Shown here one piece after another: positions 49,721 through 57,928 of a stretch of DNA of 64,000 nucleotides. The stretch spans positions 1-64,000 of the forward strand of contig JAFUZP010000005.1 of assembly GCA_017476545.1 (NCBI GenBank). The letters are read 5' to 3'. Below the pieces are notes generated by a model. The model had not been told where the DNA came from and ran no database searches. It was given only the letters and a program-made list of their open reading frames with translations. Origin of the DNA: Alloprevotella sp. (GTDB lineage: Bacteria; Bacteroidota; Bacteroidia; Bacteroidales; Bacteroidaceae). Every line of letters starts with the position of its first letter. Position 1 is the stretch's first letter. The translations under genes and the position numbers were made by a program.

Positions 49721-49935
49721 AAATAAGTAACTTGATTATGCCTTACGCGTGTATATATAATAACGGTATAGCGGCCTGCGCAGTAGCGGAGGTCGGCTCT
49801 GCCCGTGTTTACGAGGCAGGAAGTGCCCGAATTACCCCCCCTCGCGCTTTGGTTATCAAGTAGTTACAGAAATACAGCTAAGTATTGAGCGGCGCATCGC
49901 GCCCCCTTCGGTGGGGTGCGGTGCGCCGCTTGGCG
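49721..49935 (+). ncRNA. Structured RNA element copy 4 (with 41-codon ORF and terminal hairpin)
   Basis: Closing stem ACTTGAT (49730-49736) with ATCAAGT (49855-49861), 7 bp. The internal hairpin GGC/GCC with loop AGGAAGT, GAATTA plus a run of seven C, and the terminal hairpin AGCGGCGCA/TGCGCCGCT (49888-49930) are conserved. ORF MPYACIYNNGIAACAVAEVG... at 49738-49863. Most differences from copy 2 in the ORF change the amino acid, which favours an RNA-level function over a conserved peptide. Confidence 0.65.
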
Positions 49936-49950
49936 TGTATGTACCAGCCC

Positions 49951-50015
49951 ATGCCCCGCAGCCCCTCCAGCCCCCCTCCCGTCCCCCCGAGAGGGGGAGG
50001 CTTGGGGATGGTGTG
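49951..50015. repeat. C/G-rich interspersed element, copy 2
   Basis: Contains CAGCCCCCCTCCCGTCCCCC and GAGAGGGGGAGG. Reverse complement of the element at 33016-33075 over about 35 bp. It lies between RNA element copy 4 and the module 4 gene. Confidence 0.65.
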
Positions 50016-50062
50016 GGCGTTAATAAACAAATGCTATTATAAATAAATTAACGTATTAAGAA

Positions 50063-50608
50063 ATGGACGAAAGAAAAGAACTGAACGCTGTGCCGCCTGC
50101 CGCCGCGCCGGAGCGGGAGAAGACGTACGTGAAGCCGGCGATGCAGGTATTCCCGCTGAACTGCGGGCTGCTGGCGATGAGCGGCGTGTCCGGAGATCCT
50201 GTGTATGTCACGATAACGGGCGGAATATCTATGTATAACGCGTGGCTCGACAATGGCGCCTTCAGACCTTGTATGCCCCATCTGCCTGCCACCATTGGTG
50301 TTGATGATATCAGGAGCGGGTTCGCGGGTATCAGCCTCCCGATGGACGCGTTGGGTTATAGCGACTGTTGCGCCCAATACCTATGCTTCTCCGAGAACTC
50401 TCTAGAGGGTCCGAGCGTCCAGGGCCTCCCTGAAGATTGGGACGTGACGGACTTCCTCGCCAACGTGCGGCTTTCTGATAATCCGGGGTTCGCCAGGGAT
50501 GAACTTTCTTACCTCACAAAGAATTCTTTAGAGGTTGAGGGAAGCTACAAGAACCGCCCGGTTGTTATAGATTTTGTCCTTACCGTGGCTGTAAACCACT
50601 GGCGCTAA
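50063..50608 (+). CDS. Small protein of the YVxPxMQVxPL family (module 4)
   Basis: A 181-aa protein of unknown function. A short N-terminus (MDERKELNAVPPAAAPEREK) precedes the motif TYVKPAMQVFPLNCGLLAMS then GVSGDP. The variable middle is unlike its siblings. The end has LEVEGSYKNRPVVIDFVL, the degenerate form of the GxYxGR motif. Neither an HU nor a GT gene follows; the next gene is rimP, 150 bp away with its own promoter. It may have lost its partner in the duplication that created this copy. Confidence 0.72.
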   Translation: MDERKELNAVPPAAAPEREKTYVKPAMQVFPLNCGLLAMSGVSGDPVYVTITGGISMYNAWLDNGAFRPCMPHLPATIGVDDIRSGFAGISLPMDALGYSDCCAQYLCFSENSLEGPSVQGLPEDWDVTDFLANVRLSDNPGFARDELSYLTKNSLEVEGSYKNRPVVIDFVLTVAVNHWR

Positions 50609-50660
50609 TTCGCGCCGCCCTGACTGGGCTTGGCCGGAGGGGAAGAAATTCCGTCTTTTG

Positions 50661-50692
50661 TTTGCAGTATATATAAAAAAGGTGTACTTTTG
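50661..50692 (+). promoter_or_regulatory. Promoter of the rimP-nusA-infB operon
   Basis: TTTG (50661-50664) and TACTTTTG (50685-50692) are 20 bp apart. The leader is about 60 nt. Confidence 0.68.
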
Positions 50693-50703
50693 CGCCAGAA
50701 TTG

Positions 50704-50740
50704 AGTGAGGGGCCTCGAAGGGAGTTCCTCACTTGTTTTT
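50704..50740 (+). promoter_or_regulatory. Terminator-like hairpin in the rimP leader (possible attenuator)
   Basis: AGTGAGG (50704-50710) pairs with CCTCACT (50727-50733), followed by TGTTTTT, inside the transcribed leader. The inner GGCCTCGAAGGGAGTT could rearrange the stem. It looks like an intrinsic terminator before the first gene. Confidence 0.55.
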
Positions 50741-50760
50741 AACTATTTGGACGTTTAGGA

Positions 50761-51228
50761 ATGATAGACAAGAACGTTGTCGGCGCGCTCGTGGCGCAGT
50801 GGCTGGAAGGGAAGGACTACTTCCTGACGGATTTGTCCGTGTCGGCGGACGACCGCATCGTGGTGGAGATAGACCATCGGGACGGGGTCTGGATTGAGGA
50901 CTGCGTGGCGCTGAGCCGCCACATAGAGCAGGGGCTCGACCGCGACGAGGAGGACTTCGAACTGGAGGTGGGTTCCGCCGGGATAGGCCAGCCCTTCAAA
51001 GTGCGCCGGCAGTACGAAATCCACATTGACGACCCCGTGGAGGTTGTCCTCACGGGGGGGCAGAAGAAGCAGGGCGTTCTCCTGTCTGTCAGCGAGGAGG
51101 GGGTTGTGCTCTCCGTGCGGGAGAAGGTGAAGCCCGAGGGAGCCAAGCGTCCGAAGCTGGTGGACGTGGAGTGCCCCGTGGCGTTCTCCGAGATAAAGGA
51201 GGCGCGCTACTGGCTGGACTTCAAATAG
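50761..51228 (+). CDS. rimP: Ribosome maturation factor RimP
   Basis: RimP assists 30S assembly. The 155-aa protein has the two-domain layout: an N-terminal alpha/beta part with DRIVVEIDHRDGVWIEDCVA and LSRHIEQGLDRDEEDFELEV, the conserved GSAGIGQPFKVRRQY, and a small C-terminal SH3-like barrel (QGVLLSVSEEGVVLSVREK). First gene of the conserved rimP-nusA-infB operon, 60 bp before nusA. Confidence 0.95.
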   Translation: MIDKNVVGALVAQWLEGKDYFLTDLSVSADDRIVVEIDHRDGVWIEDCVALSRHIEQGLDRDEEDFELEVGSAGIGQPFKVRRQYEIHIDDPVEVVLTGGQKKQGVLLSVSEEGVVLSVREKVKPEGAKRPKLVDVECPVAFSEIKEARYWLDFK

Positions 51229-51288
51229 CGCGGCGGCAGTCCTCCTGCCCCGCCGGATAATGCTTGAAATTACAAATAAAAAGATATT

Positions 51289-52635
51289 ATGCCAAGGAAA
51301 AAAGTTGAGACAGTCAGTCTCATAGACACGTTTTCGGAGTTTAAGGAGACAAAGAACATTGACCGCACGACGCTCATCAGCGTGCTGGAGGAGAGCTTCC
51401 GCAGCGTGATTGCGAAGCTGTTCGGCTCGGACGAGAACTTCGACGTGATTGTGAACCCCGACAAGGGCGACTGCGAGATTTACCGCAACCGCGAAGTCGT
51501 GGCAGATGCCGAGGTGCGCGACCCTAACCGGCAGATCGGTCTCACGGAAGCCCAGCAGATAGATCCCGACTACGAGGAGGGCGAGGAAGTGAGCGAGCCG
51601 ATAGAGTTCGCCAAGTTCGGACGCCGCGCCATCCTCACCTTGCGCCAGACGCTCTCCAGCAAGATATTGGAGCTGGAGCACGATGCACTCTATAACAAAT
51701 ACAAGGCGCGCGAGGGCGAAATCATCGGCGCGGAAGTCTATCAGACCTGGAAGAGCGAGACGCTCCTGCTGGACGATGAGGGCAACGAACTCGTCATGCC
51801 GAAGAACCAACAGATACCGCGCGACTTCTTCCACAAGGGCGACACCATCCGCACCGTCATCGACCGGGTGGACAACACTTCCGGCAGCCCGAAGATCTAC
51901 CTGAGCCGGACATCGCCGATGTTCCTGCAACGGCTGCTGGAGGCCGAGATACCGGAGATTTCCGACGGACTCATCAGCATCCGCGCCATAGCCCGCATCC
52001 CCGGCGAACGGGCCAAAGTGGCCGTCGAGAGCTACGATGACCGCATCGACCCTGTGGGTGCCTGCGTGGGCGTCAAGGGAAGCCGCATACATGGCATCGT
52101 GCGGGAGCTACGCGGCGAGAACATAGACATCATCAACTATACCTCCAACATCTCCCTCTTCATACAGCGCGCCCTCGGTCCCGCAAAGGTCAATAACATC
52201 CGGCTGGACGAGGAGGCGAAGAAAGCCGACGTCTATTTACGCCCGGAGGAAGTGAGCCTCGCCATCGGCAAGAGCGGACAGAACATCAAGCTGGCCTCAA
52301 TGCTCACCGGCTATACCATCGATGTGTACCGCGAGGTGGATGACGTCGATACGGAGGATATCTACTTGGACGAATTCACGGACGAAATTGAGCCTTGGGT
52401 GATAGAGGCCATCAAGAACCTCGGTATGGAAACCGCGAAGGATGTGCTCAAGGCACCGCGCGAGCTGCTGATAGAGAAAGCTGACCTGGAGGAAGAGACC
52501 GTGGACGAGATACTCGAGATCTTGCGGGCGGAGTTTGAGGACGAGCTGAAGCCGGCATACGAGTCCGGCAGTGAAGCGTCGGACGCACTGGCTGCCGATG
52601 GCGTTGAAGATACCCCTCCCGTCTCTAACCAGTAA
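51289..52635 (+). CDS. nusA: Transcription termination/antitermination factor NusA
   Basis: NusA binds RNA polymerase and nascent RNA and modulates pausing and termination. The 448-aa protein has the N-terminal RNAP-binding domain (to ~130), an S1 domain (about 135-200, VIDRVDNTSGSPKIYLSRTS), KH1 with DPVGACVGVKGSRIHGIVRE, KH2 with EVSLAIGKSGQNIKLASMLT, and one acidic C-terminal helical repeat (~370-430). The length is typical for Bacteroidetes, which lack the second acidic repeat of E. coli. Second gene of the operon. Confidence 0.96.
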   Translation: MPRKKVETVSLIDTFSEFKETKNIDRTTLISVLEESFRSVIAKLFGSDENFDVIVNPDKGDCEIYRNREVVADAEVRDPNRQIGLTEAQQIDPDYEEGEEVSEPIEFAKFGRRAILTLRQTLSSKILELEHDALYNKYKAREGEIIGAEVYQTWKSETLLLDDEGNELVMPKNQQIPRDFFHKGDTIRTVIDRVDNTSGSPKIYLSRTSPMFLQRLLEAEIPEISDGLISIRAIARIPGERAKVAVESYDDRIDPVGACVGVKGSRIHGIVRELRGENIDIINYTSNISLFIQRALGPAKVNNIRLDEEAKKADVYLRPEEVSLAIGKSGQNIKLASMLTGYTIDVYREVDDVDTEDIYLDEFTDEIEPWVIEAIKNLGMETAKDVLKAPRELLIEKADLEEETVDEILEILRAEFEDELKPAYESGSEASDALAADGVEDTPPVSNQ

Positions 52636-52680
52636 TAATCGGAAGTCTCGAATCCACACCAACAACGATAAGAAAGACCA

Positions 52681-55515
52681 ATGGCAGTAAGATTAAATAA
52701 AGTCATCAAAGAATTCAATGTCGGCCTACAGACCGTTGTGGACTTCCTTGCGAAGAAAGGCCACCAGCTGGAGGCTGCGCCCAACACGAAGCTGACGGAC
52801 GAGCAATACGGGCTGGTGCAAAAGGAATTTAGCACCGATGAGAACGCCCGCAATGAGGCTACGAAGTTCCTTCAGGGGCGTCTGCAGCAAAAACATGAGC
52901 AGAAGCAGGAAAAGAAGGAGGCGAAAAAAGTAGCGGAGGTCATCAAGGCCGAGATACCCGCCAGCCTGCGGCCGAAACTCGAAATCGTTGGGAAGGTAGA
53001 ACTCGGCGGGAAGAAGGAAACCCCTCAGGAGGAAGCACCCGCGCCCCCTGCCGAGGAGAAGGTTGCGCCCGTAGTGGAGCAACCCGCACCGCCAGTGGAG
53101 GAGGCTCCCGAAGCACCCGTTGTGGAGAAAACGGCACCGCCGGTGGAAGAAGAACGGCCGGCTCCAGAACCTACAACGCCCGTTGCCGAAGCGGAAACGC
53201 CTGCCGAAGTGCAGGACGCACCGAAGCCGAAGAAGCAGAAGACCTCGGTGGAAGAACGTGCGAGCCAGATTGGCGAAGTGACAGCCGAAGGCGTGTTTGA
53301 ACTGAAGGCAAAGCCCGGGCTGGAAGGACCGAAGGTGTTGGGGACGATAGACCTGTCCTCCATCAACTCTTCCACGCGCCCCAAGAAAAAGACCAAGGAG
53401 GAGCGTCGGAAAGAGCGCGAGGCGCAGCGGCAAGGCAGTGAGCGTAAAAAGCGCGCCCGCATCGGCGGACAGCGTGTGGACATCAGTGCCGCCGAGAACC
53501 AGCCGCAGAACGCCGCCCCTGGTAACGCCGGTGGCAAGAAAAAACCTGCCGCGCAACAGCCCGGGCAGGGTAAGAAGAAAAACAAGAAGGCGAAGGAAGT
53601 TAAGGTTGAGATTACCGAGGAGGACGTAGCACGTCAAGTGAAGGAAACCTTAGCCCGCCTGACGAATAAGTCCAAGACGGCGAAAGGCGCGAAGTACCGT
53701 AAGGAGAAGCGCGAGCACGTGCGTGCCGCTGAGGAAGAAATCCGGCGCGAGCAAAATGCCGAAAGCACGGTGCTGAAACTGACAGAGTTCGTGACGGCCA
53801 ACGAACTGGCCACCATGATGGATGTACCCGTGACGAAGGTTATCGGCACCTGCATGAGCATCGGCATTATGGTGAGCATCAACCAACGCTTGGATGCCGA
53901 GACCATCAACATTGTGGCCGAGGAATTCGGCTTCACGACGGAGTACGTCAGCGCAGAGGTGCAGGATGCCGTCGCAGAGGTAGAGGACAAGGAGGAAGAC
54001 CTCCAGCCGCGCGCTCCGATTGTGACCGTCATGGGTCACGTGGACCACGGTAAGACATCGCTCCTCGACTACATCCGCAAATCCAACGTCATAGCCGGTG
54101 AGGCCGGCGGCATCACGCAGCACATCGGTGCCTATAACGTGACGCTGGAGGATGGGCGGCATATCACCTTCCTCGACACCCCCGGACACGAAGCCTTTAC
54201 CGCCATGCGTGCCCGTGGCGCACAGGTAACGGACATTGCCATTATCATAATTGCCGCCGACGATGACATTATGCCGCAGACGAAGGAGGCTATCAACCAC
54301 GCACAGGCGGCTAATGTTCCCATAGTCTTCGCTATAAACAAAATAGACAAGCCTACGGCCAACCCGGACAAGATAAAGGAAGCGCTTGCTGGTATGAACC
54401 TCCTCGTGGAAGAGTGGGGCGGCAAGTTCCAGAGCCAGGATATTTCCGCGAAAAAAGGCATCGGCGTGCCCGAGCTGCTGGAGAAAGTCCTGCTCGAGGC
54501 CGACATGATGGAGCTGAAGGCCAACCCCGACCGCAAGGCAACGGGTACCATCATCGAGTCCGCCCTTGACAAAGGCCGTGGTTACGTGGCGACGGTACTT
54601 GTCTCCAACGGCACATTGCGCCAGGGCGATGTCGTCCTGGCCGGAACGAACTACGGACGTGTGAAGGCCCTCTTCAACGAGCGCGGACAGCGCATTCAGG
54701 AGATAGGGCCCTCTATGGCCGCCACACTGCTGGGCTTCAACGGCGCTCCGCAGGCCGGAGACCAGTTCCACGTCATGGACTCCGAGCAGGAAGCGCGCGA
54801 AATCACGACGAAGCGCGAGCAGCTCCAGCGCGAGCAGAACCTCCGCACACAGAAGATGCTCACGCTCGACGAGATAGGCCGACGCATCCAACAGGGCAAT
54901 TACCAGGAACTGAATATCATTGTCAAGGGCGATGTGGACGGCTCCGTGGAGGCGCTCTCCGACTCGTTCATCAAGCTCTCTACGCCTGAGATTGCCGTGA
55001 ACGTCATCCACAAGAGCGTGGGCCAGATTAGCGAGAACGATGTCACGCTGGCAGCCGCTTCGCAGGCCGTCATCGTCGGCTTCCAGGTGCGCCCCAGTCA
55101 GGCCGCCCGCCGGCTGGCCGACAGGGAAGGCGTGGAAATCCGGCAGTACTCCGTGATTTATGATGCCATAGACGATGTGAAGCAGGCCATGGAGGGTATG
55201 CTCAAGCCCATTGTCAAGGAGGAAGTCACCGCTACGGTCGAGGTGCGGCAGGTTTACCACATCTCCAAAGTCGGCTATGTGGCCGGTGCCTACGTTGTGG
55301 ACGGCAAGGTACACCGCTCGGACAAGGCGCGCCTTATCCGTGACGGCATCGTAATCTTCACCGGCGAGATAAACGCGCTGAAGCGCTTCAAGGACGACGT
55401 GAAGGAAATCGGTACGAACTTCGAGTGCGGCATCAGCCTTACGAACTGCAACGACATCAAGGAAGGCGACATGATCGAGACCTTCCAGGAAATAGAAATC
55501 AAGCAAAAACTCTGA
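52681..55515 (+). CDS. infB: Translation initiation factor IF-2
   Basis: IF-2 delivers fMet-tRNA to the 30S subunit and promotes subunit joining. The 944-aa protein has an IF2_N domain ([20 protein letters not shown], with FLAKKGH), a long Pro/Glu/Ala-rich and then Lys-rich linker (about 70-330), a second IF2_N (~360-430), and the G domain starting [20 protein letters not shown] with [15 protein letters not shown] and AINKID. Domains II-IV run to the end ([35 protein letters not shown]). The linker is long but not unusual for Bacteroidetes. Third gene of the operon, 45 bp after nusA. Confidence 0.97.
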   Translation: MAVRLNKVIKEFNVGLQTVVDFLAKKGHQLEAAPNTKLTDEQYGLVQKEFSTDENARNEATKFLQGRLQQKHEQKQEKKEAKKVAEVIKAEIPASLRPKLEIVGKVELGGKKETPQEEAPAPPAEEKVAPVVEQPAPPVEEAPEAPVVEKTAPPVEEERPAPEPTTPVAEAETPAEVQDAPKPKKQKTSVEERASQIGEVTAEGVFELKAKPGLEGPKVLGTIDLSSINSSTRPKKKTKEERRKEREAQRQGSERKKRARIGGQRVDISAAENQPQNAAPGNAGGKKKPAAQQPGQGKKKNKKAKEVKVEITEEDVARQVKETLARLTNKSKTAKGAKYRKEKREHVRAAEEEIRREQNAESTVLKLTEFVTANELATMMDVPVTKVIGTCMSIGIMVSINQRLDAETINIVAEEFGFTTEYVSAEVQDAVAEVEDKEEDLQPRAPIVTVMGHVDHGKTSLLDYIRKSNVIAGEAGGITQHIGAYNVTLEDGRHITFLDTPGHEAFTAMRARGAQVTDIAIIIIAADDDIMPQTKEAINHAQAANVPIVFAINKIDKPTANPDKIKEALAGMNLLVEEWGGKFQSQDISAKKGIGVPELLEKVLLEADMMELKANPDRKATGTIIESALDKGRGYVATVLVSNGTLRQGDVVLAGTNYGRVKALFNERGQRIQEIGPSMAATLLGFNGAPQAGDQFHVMDSEQEAREITTKREQLQREQNLRTQKMLTLDEIGRRIQQGNYQELNIIVKGDVDGSVEALSDSFIKLSTPEIAVNVIHKSVGQISENDVTLAAASQAVIVGFQVRPSQAARRLADREGVEIRQYSVIYDAIDDVKQAMEGMLKPIVKEEVTATVEVRQVYHISKVGYVAGAYVVDGKVHRSDKARLIRDGIVIFTGEINALKRFKDDVKEIGTNFECGISLTNCNDIKEGDMIETFQEIEIKQKL

Positions 55516-55582
55516 GGCGCGGCGCGGGTGTGGCGCTATGCCGTGCATGGCGTCTGCCCGCCTGCCTCCAGCTTTCCGCTTT

Positions 55583-56134
55583 ATGTATATAGATGTATTC
55601 CTGATAATCCTGCTTCTCTGGTCTTTCTATTCGGGCTGGAAGCAGGGTTTCTTGAAAGAGGTCGTCTCGGCCCTCGGCTTTTTCCTCGGTTTGTTGATAG
55701 CCGCCACGTGCTATTCCCAGCTCGGAGAATACCTGACCCGTGCCGGTTCCCAGCTGGGCGTGCTGACCAATGTCGTCGCCTTCCTCCTGCTTTGGATTAT
55801 CGTTCCGATAGTCCTGGGTTTCATGGCCAATGTGCTGACGAAAGCCTTGAAGGGCGTGAAGCTCAGCCTGCCCAACAGCCTCCTCGGCGGGTTGGTAAGC
55901 GTGCTGAAGTACCTGGTGCTGTTGAGCTGCGTGCTGAATGTGATGGAAGGAATCGGTATCCTGGACGAGGAGAAGACGCACGATTCGCACCTGTATGCCC
56001 CCACGAAGGCGGCGCTGGTCTTCCTGTTCGACCACGCTTTTCCCGCATTGGAGCGGACGGTGAGCGGGCAGGGCGGTGAAACTGACGGCGATACAGTTTG
56101 GGTGGACCTTACCAAGACACGCGGCAATGGCTAA
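55583..56134 (+). CDS. CvpA family membrane protein
   Basis: A 183-aa inner-membrane protein of the CvpA family (PF02674; in E. coli linked to colicin V production and bile resistance). Four hydrophobic helices: [20 protein letters not shown] at the N-terminus, [40 protein letters not shown] and [20 protein letters not shown]. The start MYIDVFLII is favoured by the family; an ATG 45 bp upstream adds an unlikely extension. The stop overlaps the sufB start by 8 bp, so the two are translationally coupled. It lies 67 bp after infB. Confidence 0.88.
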   Translation: MYIDVFLIILLLWSFYSGWKQGFLKEVVSALGFFLGLLIAATCYSQLGEYLTRAGSQLGVLTNVVAFLLLWIIVPIVLGFMANVLTKALKGVKLSLPNSLLGGLVSVLKYLVLLSCVLNVMEGIGILDEEKTHDSHLYAPTKAALVFLFDHAFPALERTVSGQGGETDGDTVWVDLTKTRGNG

Positions 56135-57596
56135 GGACAAGGACGAGGCACAGCAGGGACGCGACAACGAGTTTATCCGTTCCGTCGCCGACAAGAAGTA
56201 CGAGTACGGCTTCACGACCGACGTGGAGACGGAGGTCTTCGGGAAAGGGCTGGACGAAGGCGTGGTGCGTATGATTTCGGAGCGGAAGGGCGAGCCCGAC
56301 TGGCTGCTCCAGTTCCGGCTGAACGCCTTCCGCCACTGGCAGACCCTGCGTCAGCCTTCTTGGGCCCACGTCCGCCTGCCCCGGATTGACTATCAGGACA
56401 TTTCTTATTACGCCGACCCCACCACACGCCGCTCCAAGCAGCCCGAAGAGATCGACCCTGAGCTGATGCGCACCTTCGACAAGTTGGGCATTCCCCTTGA
56501 GGAACGCATGGCCCTGGCCGGGGTGGCGGTGGATGCCGTGATGGACAGCGTGAGCGTGAAGACCACCTTCAAGGAACGCTTGCAGGAGAAGGGCATCATC
56601 TTCTGCAGCATGAGCGAGGCCGTCCGCGAGAATCCCGAACTGGTGCGCAAGTACCTCGGCACGGTTGTCCCGCCGCGCGACAATTTCTTCGCCGCCCTGA
56701 ACAGCGCCGTATTCTCCGACGGCTCCTTCGTCTATATCCCCAAGGGAGTGCGCTGCCCGATGGAGCTTTCCACCTACTTCCGTATTAACGCGCGCGGCAC
56801 CGGCCAGTTCGAGCGCACGCTCATCGTATGCGATGAGGACGCCTACGTGTCCTACCTTGAAGGCTGTACCGCCCCCATGCGCGATGAGAACCAGTTGCAC
56901 GCCGCTATCGTGGAGATAGTCGTGGAGCGCGATGCGGAAGTGAAGTACTCCACCGTGCAGAACTGGTATCCCGGCGACAGCGAGGGGCGCGGCGGTGTGC
57001 TCAACCTCGTCACCAAGCGCGGGCAGTTGCGCGGCGCGAACGCCAAACTCTCGTGGACGCAGGTAGAGACGGGATCCGCTATCACGTGGAAATACCCCTC
57101 CTGCGTGCTGATGGGCGACGGCTCGCAGGCCGAGTTCTACAGCGTTGCCGTGACAAACAACCACCAGGAAGCCGATACCGGGACGAAAATGATACACATC
57201 GGGAAGAACACCCGCTCTACTATCATTTCCAAGGGTATATCCGCCGGGCACAGCCAGAACTCCTATCGCGGCCTCGTCAAAGTAGCGTCGAAGGCCGAAG
57301 GGGCGCGCAATTACAGCTCCTGCGACTCCCTCCTGCTCGGCTCCTCCTGCGGAGCGCACACGTTCCCCTACATAGACGTGAACAATCACCGCGCCATCGT
57401 GGAACACGAGGCCACCACATCGAAAATTTCGGAGGAGCAGCTCTTTTACTGCCAGCAGCGTGGCATTCCCGTCGAGGAGGCCGTGTCGCTCATCGTGGGC
57501 GGCTATGCCCGCGACGTTATCAACAAACTGCCGATGGAGTTCGCGGTAGAAGCGCAGAAACTCCTTAGCGTTTCCCTGGAAGGAAGCGTGGGGTAG
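56127..57596 (+). CDS. sufB: Fe-S cluster assembly scaffold protein SufB
   Basis: SufB, with SufC and SufD, forms the SUF scaffold that builds and transfers Fe-S clusters. The 489-aa protein has the SufB N-terminal helical region ([20 protein letters not shown]) and the beta-helix core with [51 protein letters not shown] and [20 protein letters not shown]. The C-terminal part has [20 protein letters not shown] and [16 protein letters not shown]. It is coupled to the upstream cvpA gene. No sufC or sufD follows; after the stop come a repeat array and the SusC gene, which is unusual since sufBCD are normally adjacent. Confidence 0.95.
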   Translation: MAKDKDEAQQGRDNEFIRSVADKKYEYGFTTDVETEVFGKGLDEGVVRMISERKGEPDWLLQFRLNAFRHWQTLRQPSWAHVRLPRIDYQDISYYADPTTRRSKQPEEIDPELMRTFDKLGIPLEERMALAGVAVDAVMDSVSVKTTFKERLQEKGIIFCSMSEAVRENPELVRKYLGTVVPPRDNFFAALNSAVFSDGSFVYIPKGVRCPMELSTYFRINARGTGQFERTLIVCDEDAYVSYLEGCTAPMRDENQLHAAIVEIVVERDAEVKYSTVQNWYPGDSEGRGGVLNLVTKRGQLRGANAKLSWTQVETGSAITWKYPSCVLMGDGSQAEFYSVAVTNNHQEADTGTKMIHIGKNTRSTIISKGISAGHSQNSYRGLVKVASKAEGARNYSSCDSLLLGSSCGAHTFPYIDVNNHRAIVEHEATTSKISEEQLFYCQQRGIPVEEAVSLIVGGYARDVINKLPMEFAVEAQKLLSVSLEGSVG

Positions 57597-57644
57597 TTTT
57601 ACCTGACAGCACAGCCTTTTTTCCTGGCCCTGGGGACGGCTTTC

Positions 57645-57724
57645 CGTACCCATAGGGTTAGTTCGTCGTAGCCCTATGGTTAGTCCACCGTAGCCCTGCG
57701 GTTAGGATTCCGTACCCATAGGGG
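57645..57724. repeat. 22-bp-period array, word CCCTATGG/TTAG (locus L8)
   Basis: GGTTA starts at 57656, 57678 and 57700, 22 bp apart, and CATAGG recurs at 57651 and 57717 (three periods). The word resembles L1 and L7. The array starts about 50 bp after the sufB stop codon. The remainder up to 57850 contains a GC-rich segment and no gene. Confidence 0.87.
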
Positions 57725-57850
57725 GGCGTACCGCCCCTTCCCTCCGGCGTATCAGCCCCGCCGGGTGCTGCGGTAGGGAGGCTTCGGAAAACCCTTGCGG
57801 CTTTAGTGTTAAAAAAGCCCGGGAAATGTAGTAATTCCAAAATAAAAGGT

Positions 57851-57858
57851 TATCTTTG
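57851..57858 (+). promoter_or_regulatory. -7 box of the susC-like operon (TATCTTTG)
   Basis: A perfect TAnnTTTG box 70 bp before the start codon. No clear TTTG stands 19-20 bp upstream, which is common for regulated SusC/SusD operons. Confidence 0.6.
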
Positions 57859-57928
57859 TCCCGCTAACAGGGTTGCGTGCGCGCGCCCGTGTGTAAATCG
57901 AATACCAACCAAACCTTTTTAAATCTTT

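Noticed and set aside
53650..55548. A 632-codon minus-strand frame across infB
   Set aside because: Antisense shadow of IF-2. The translated sequence has no recognisable domain.
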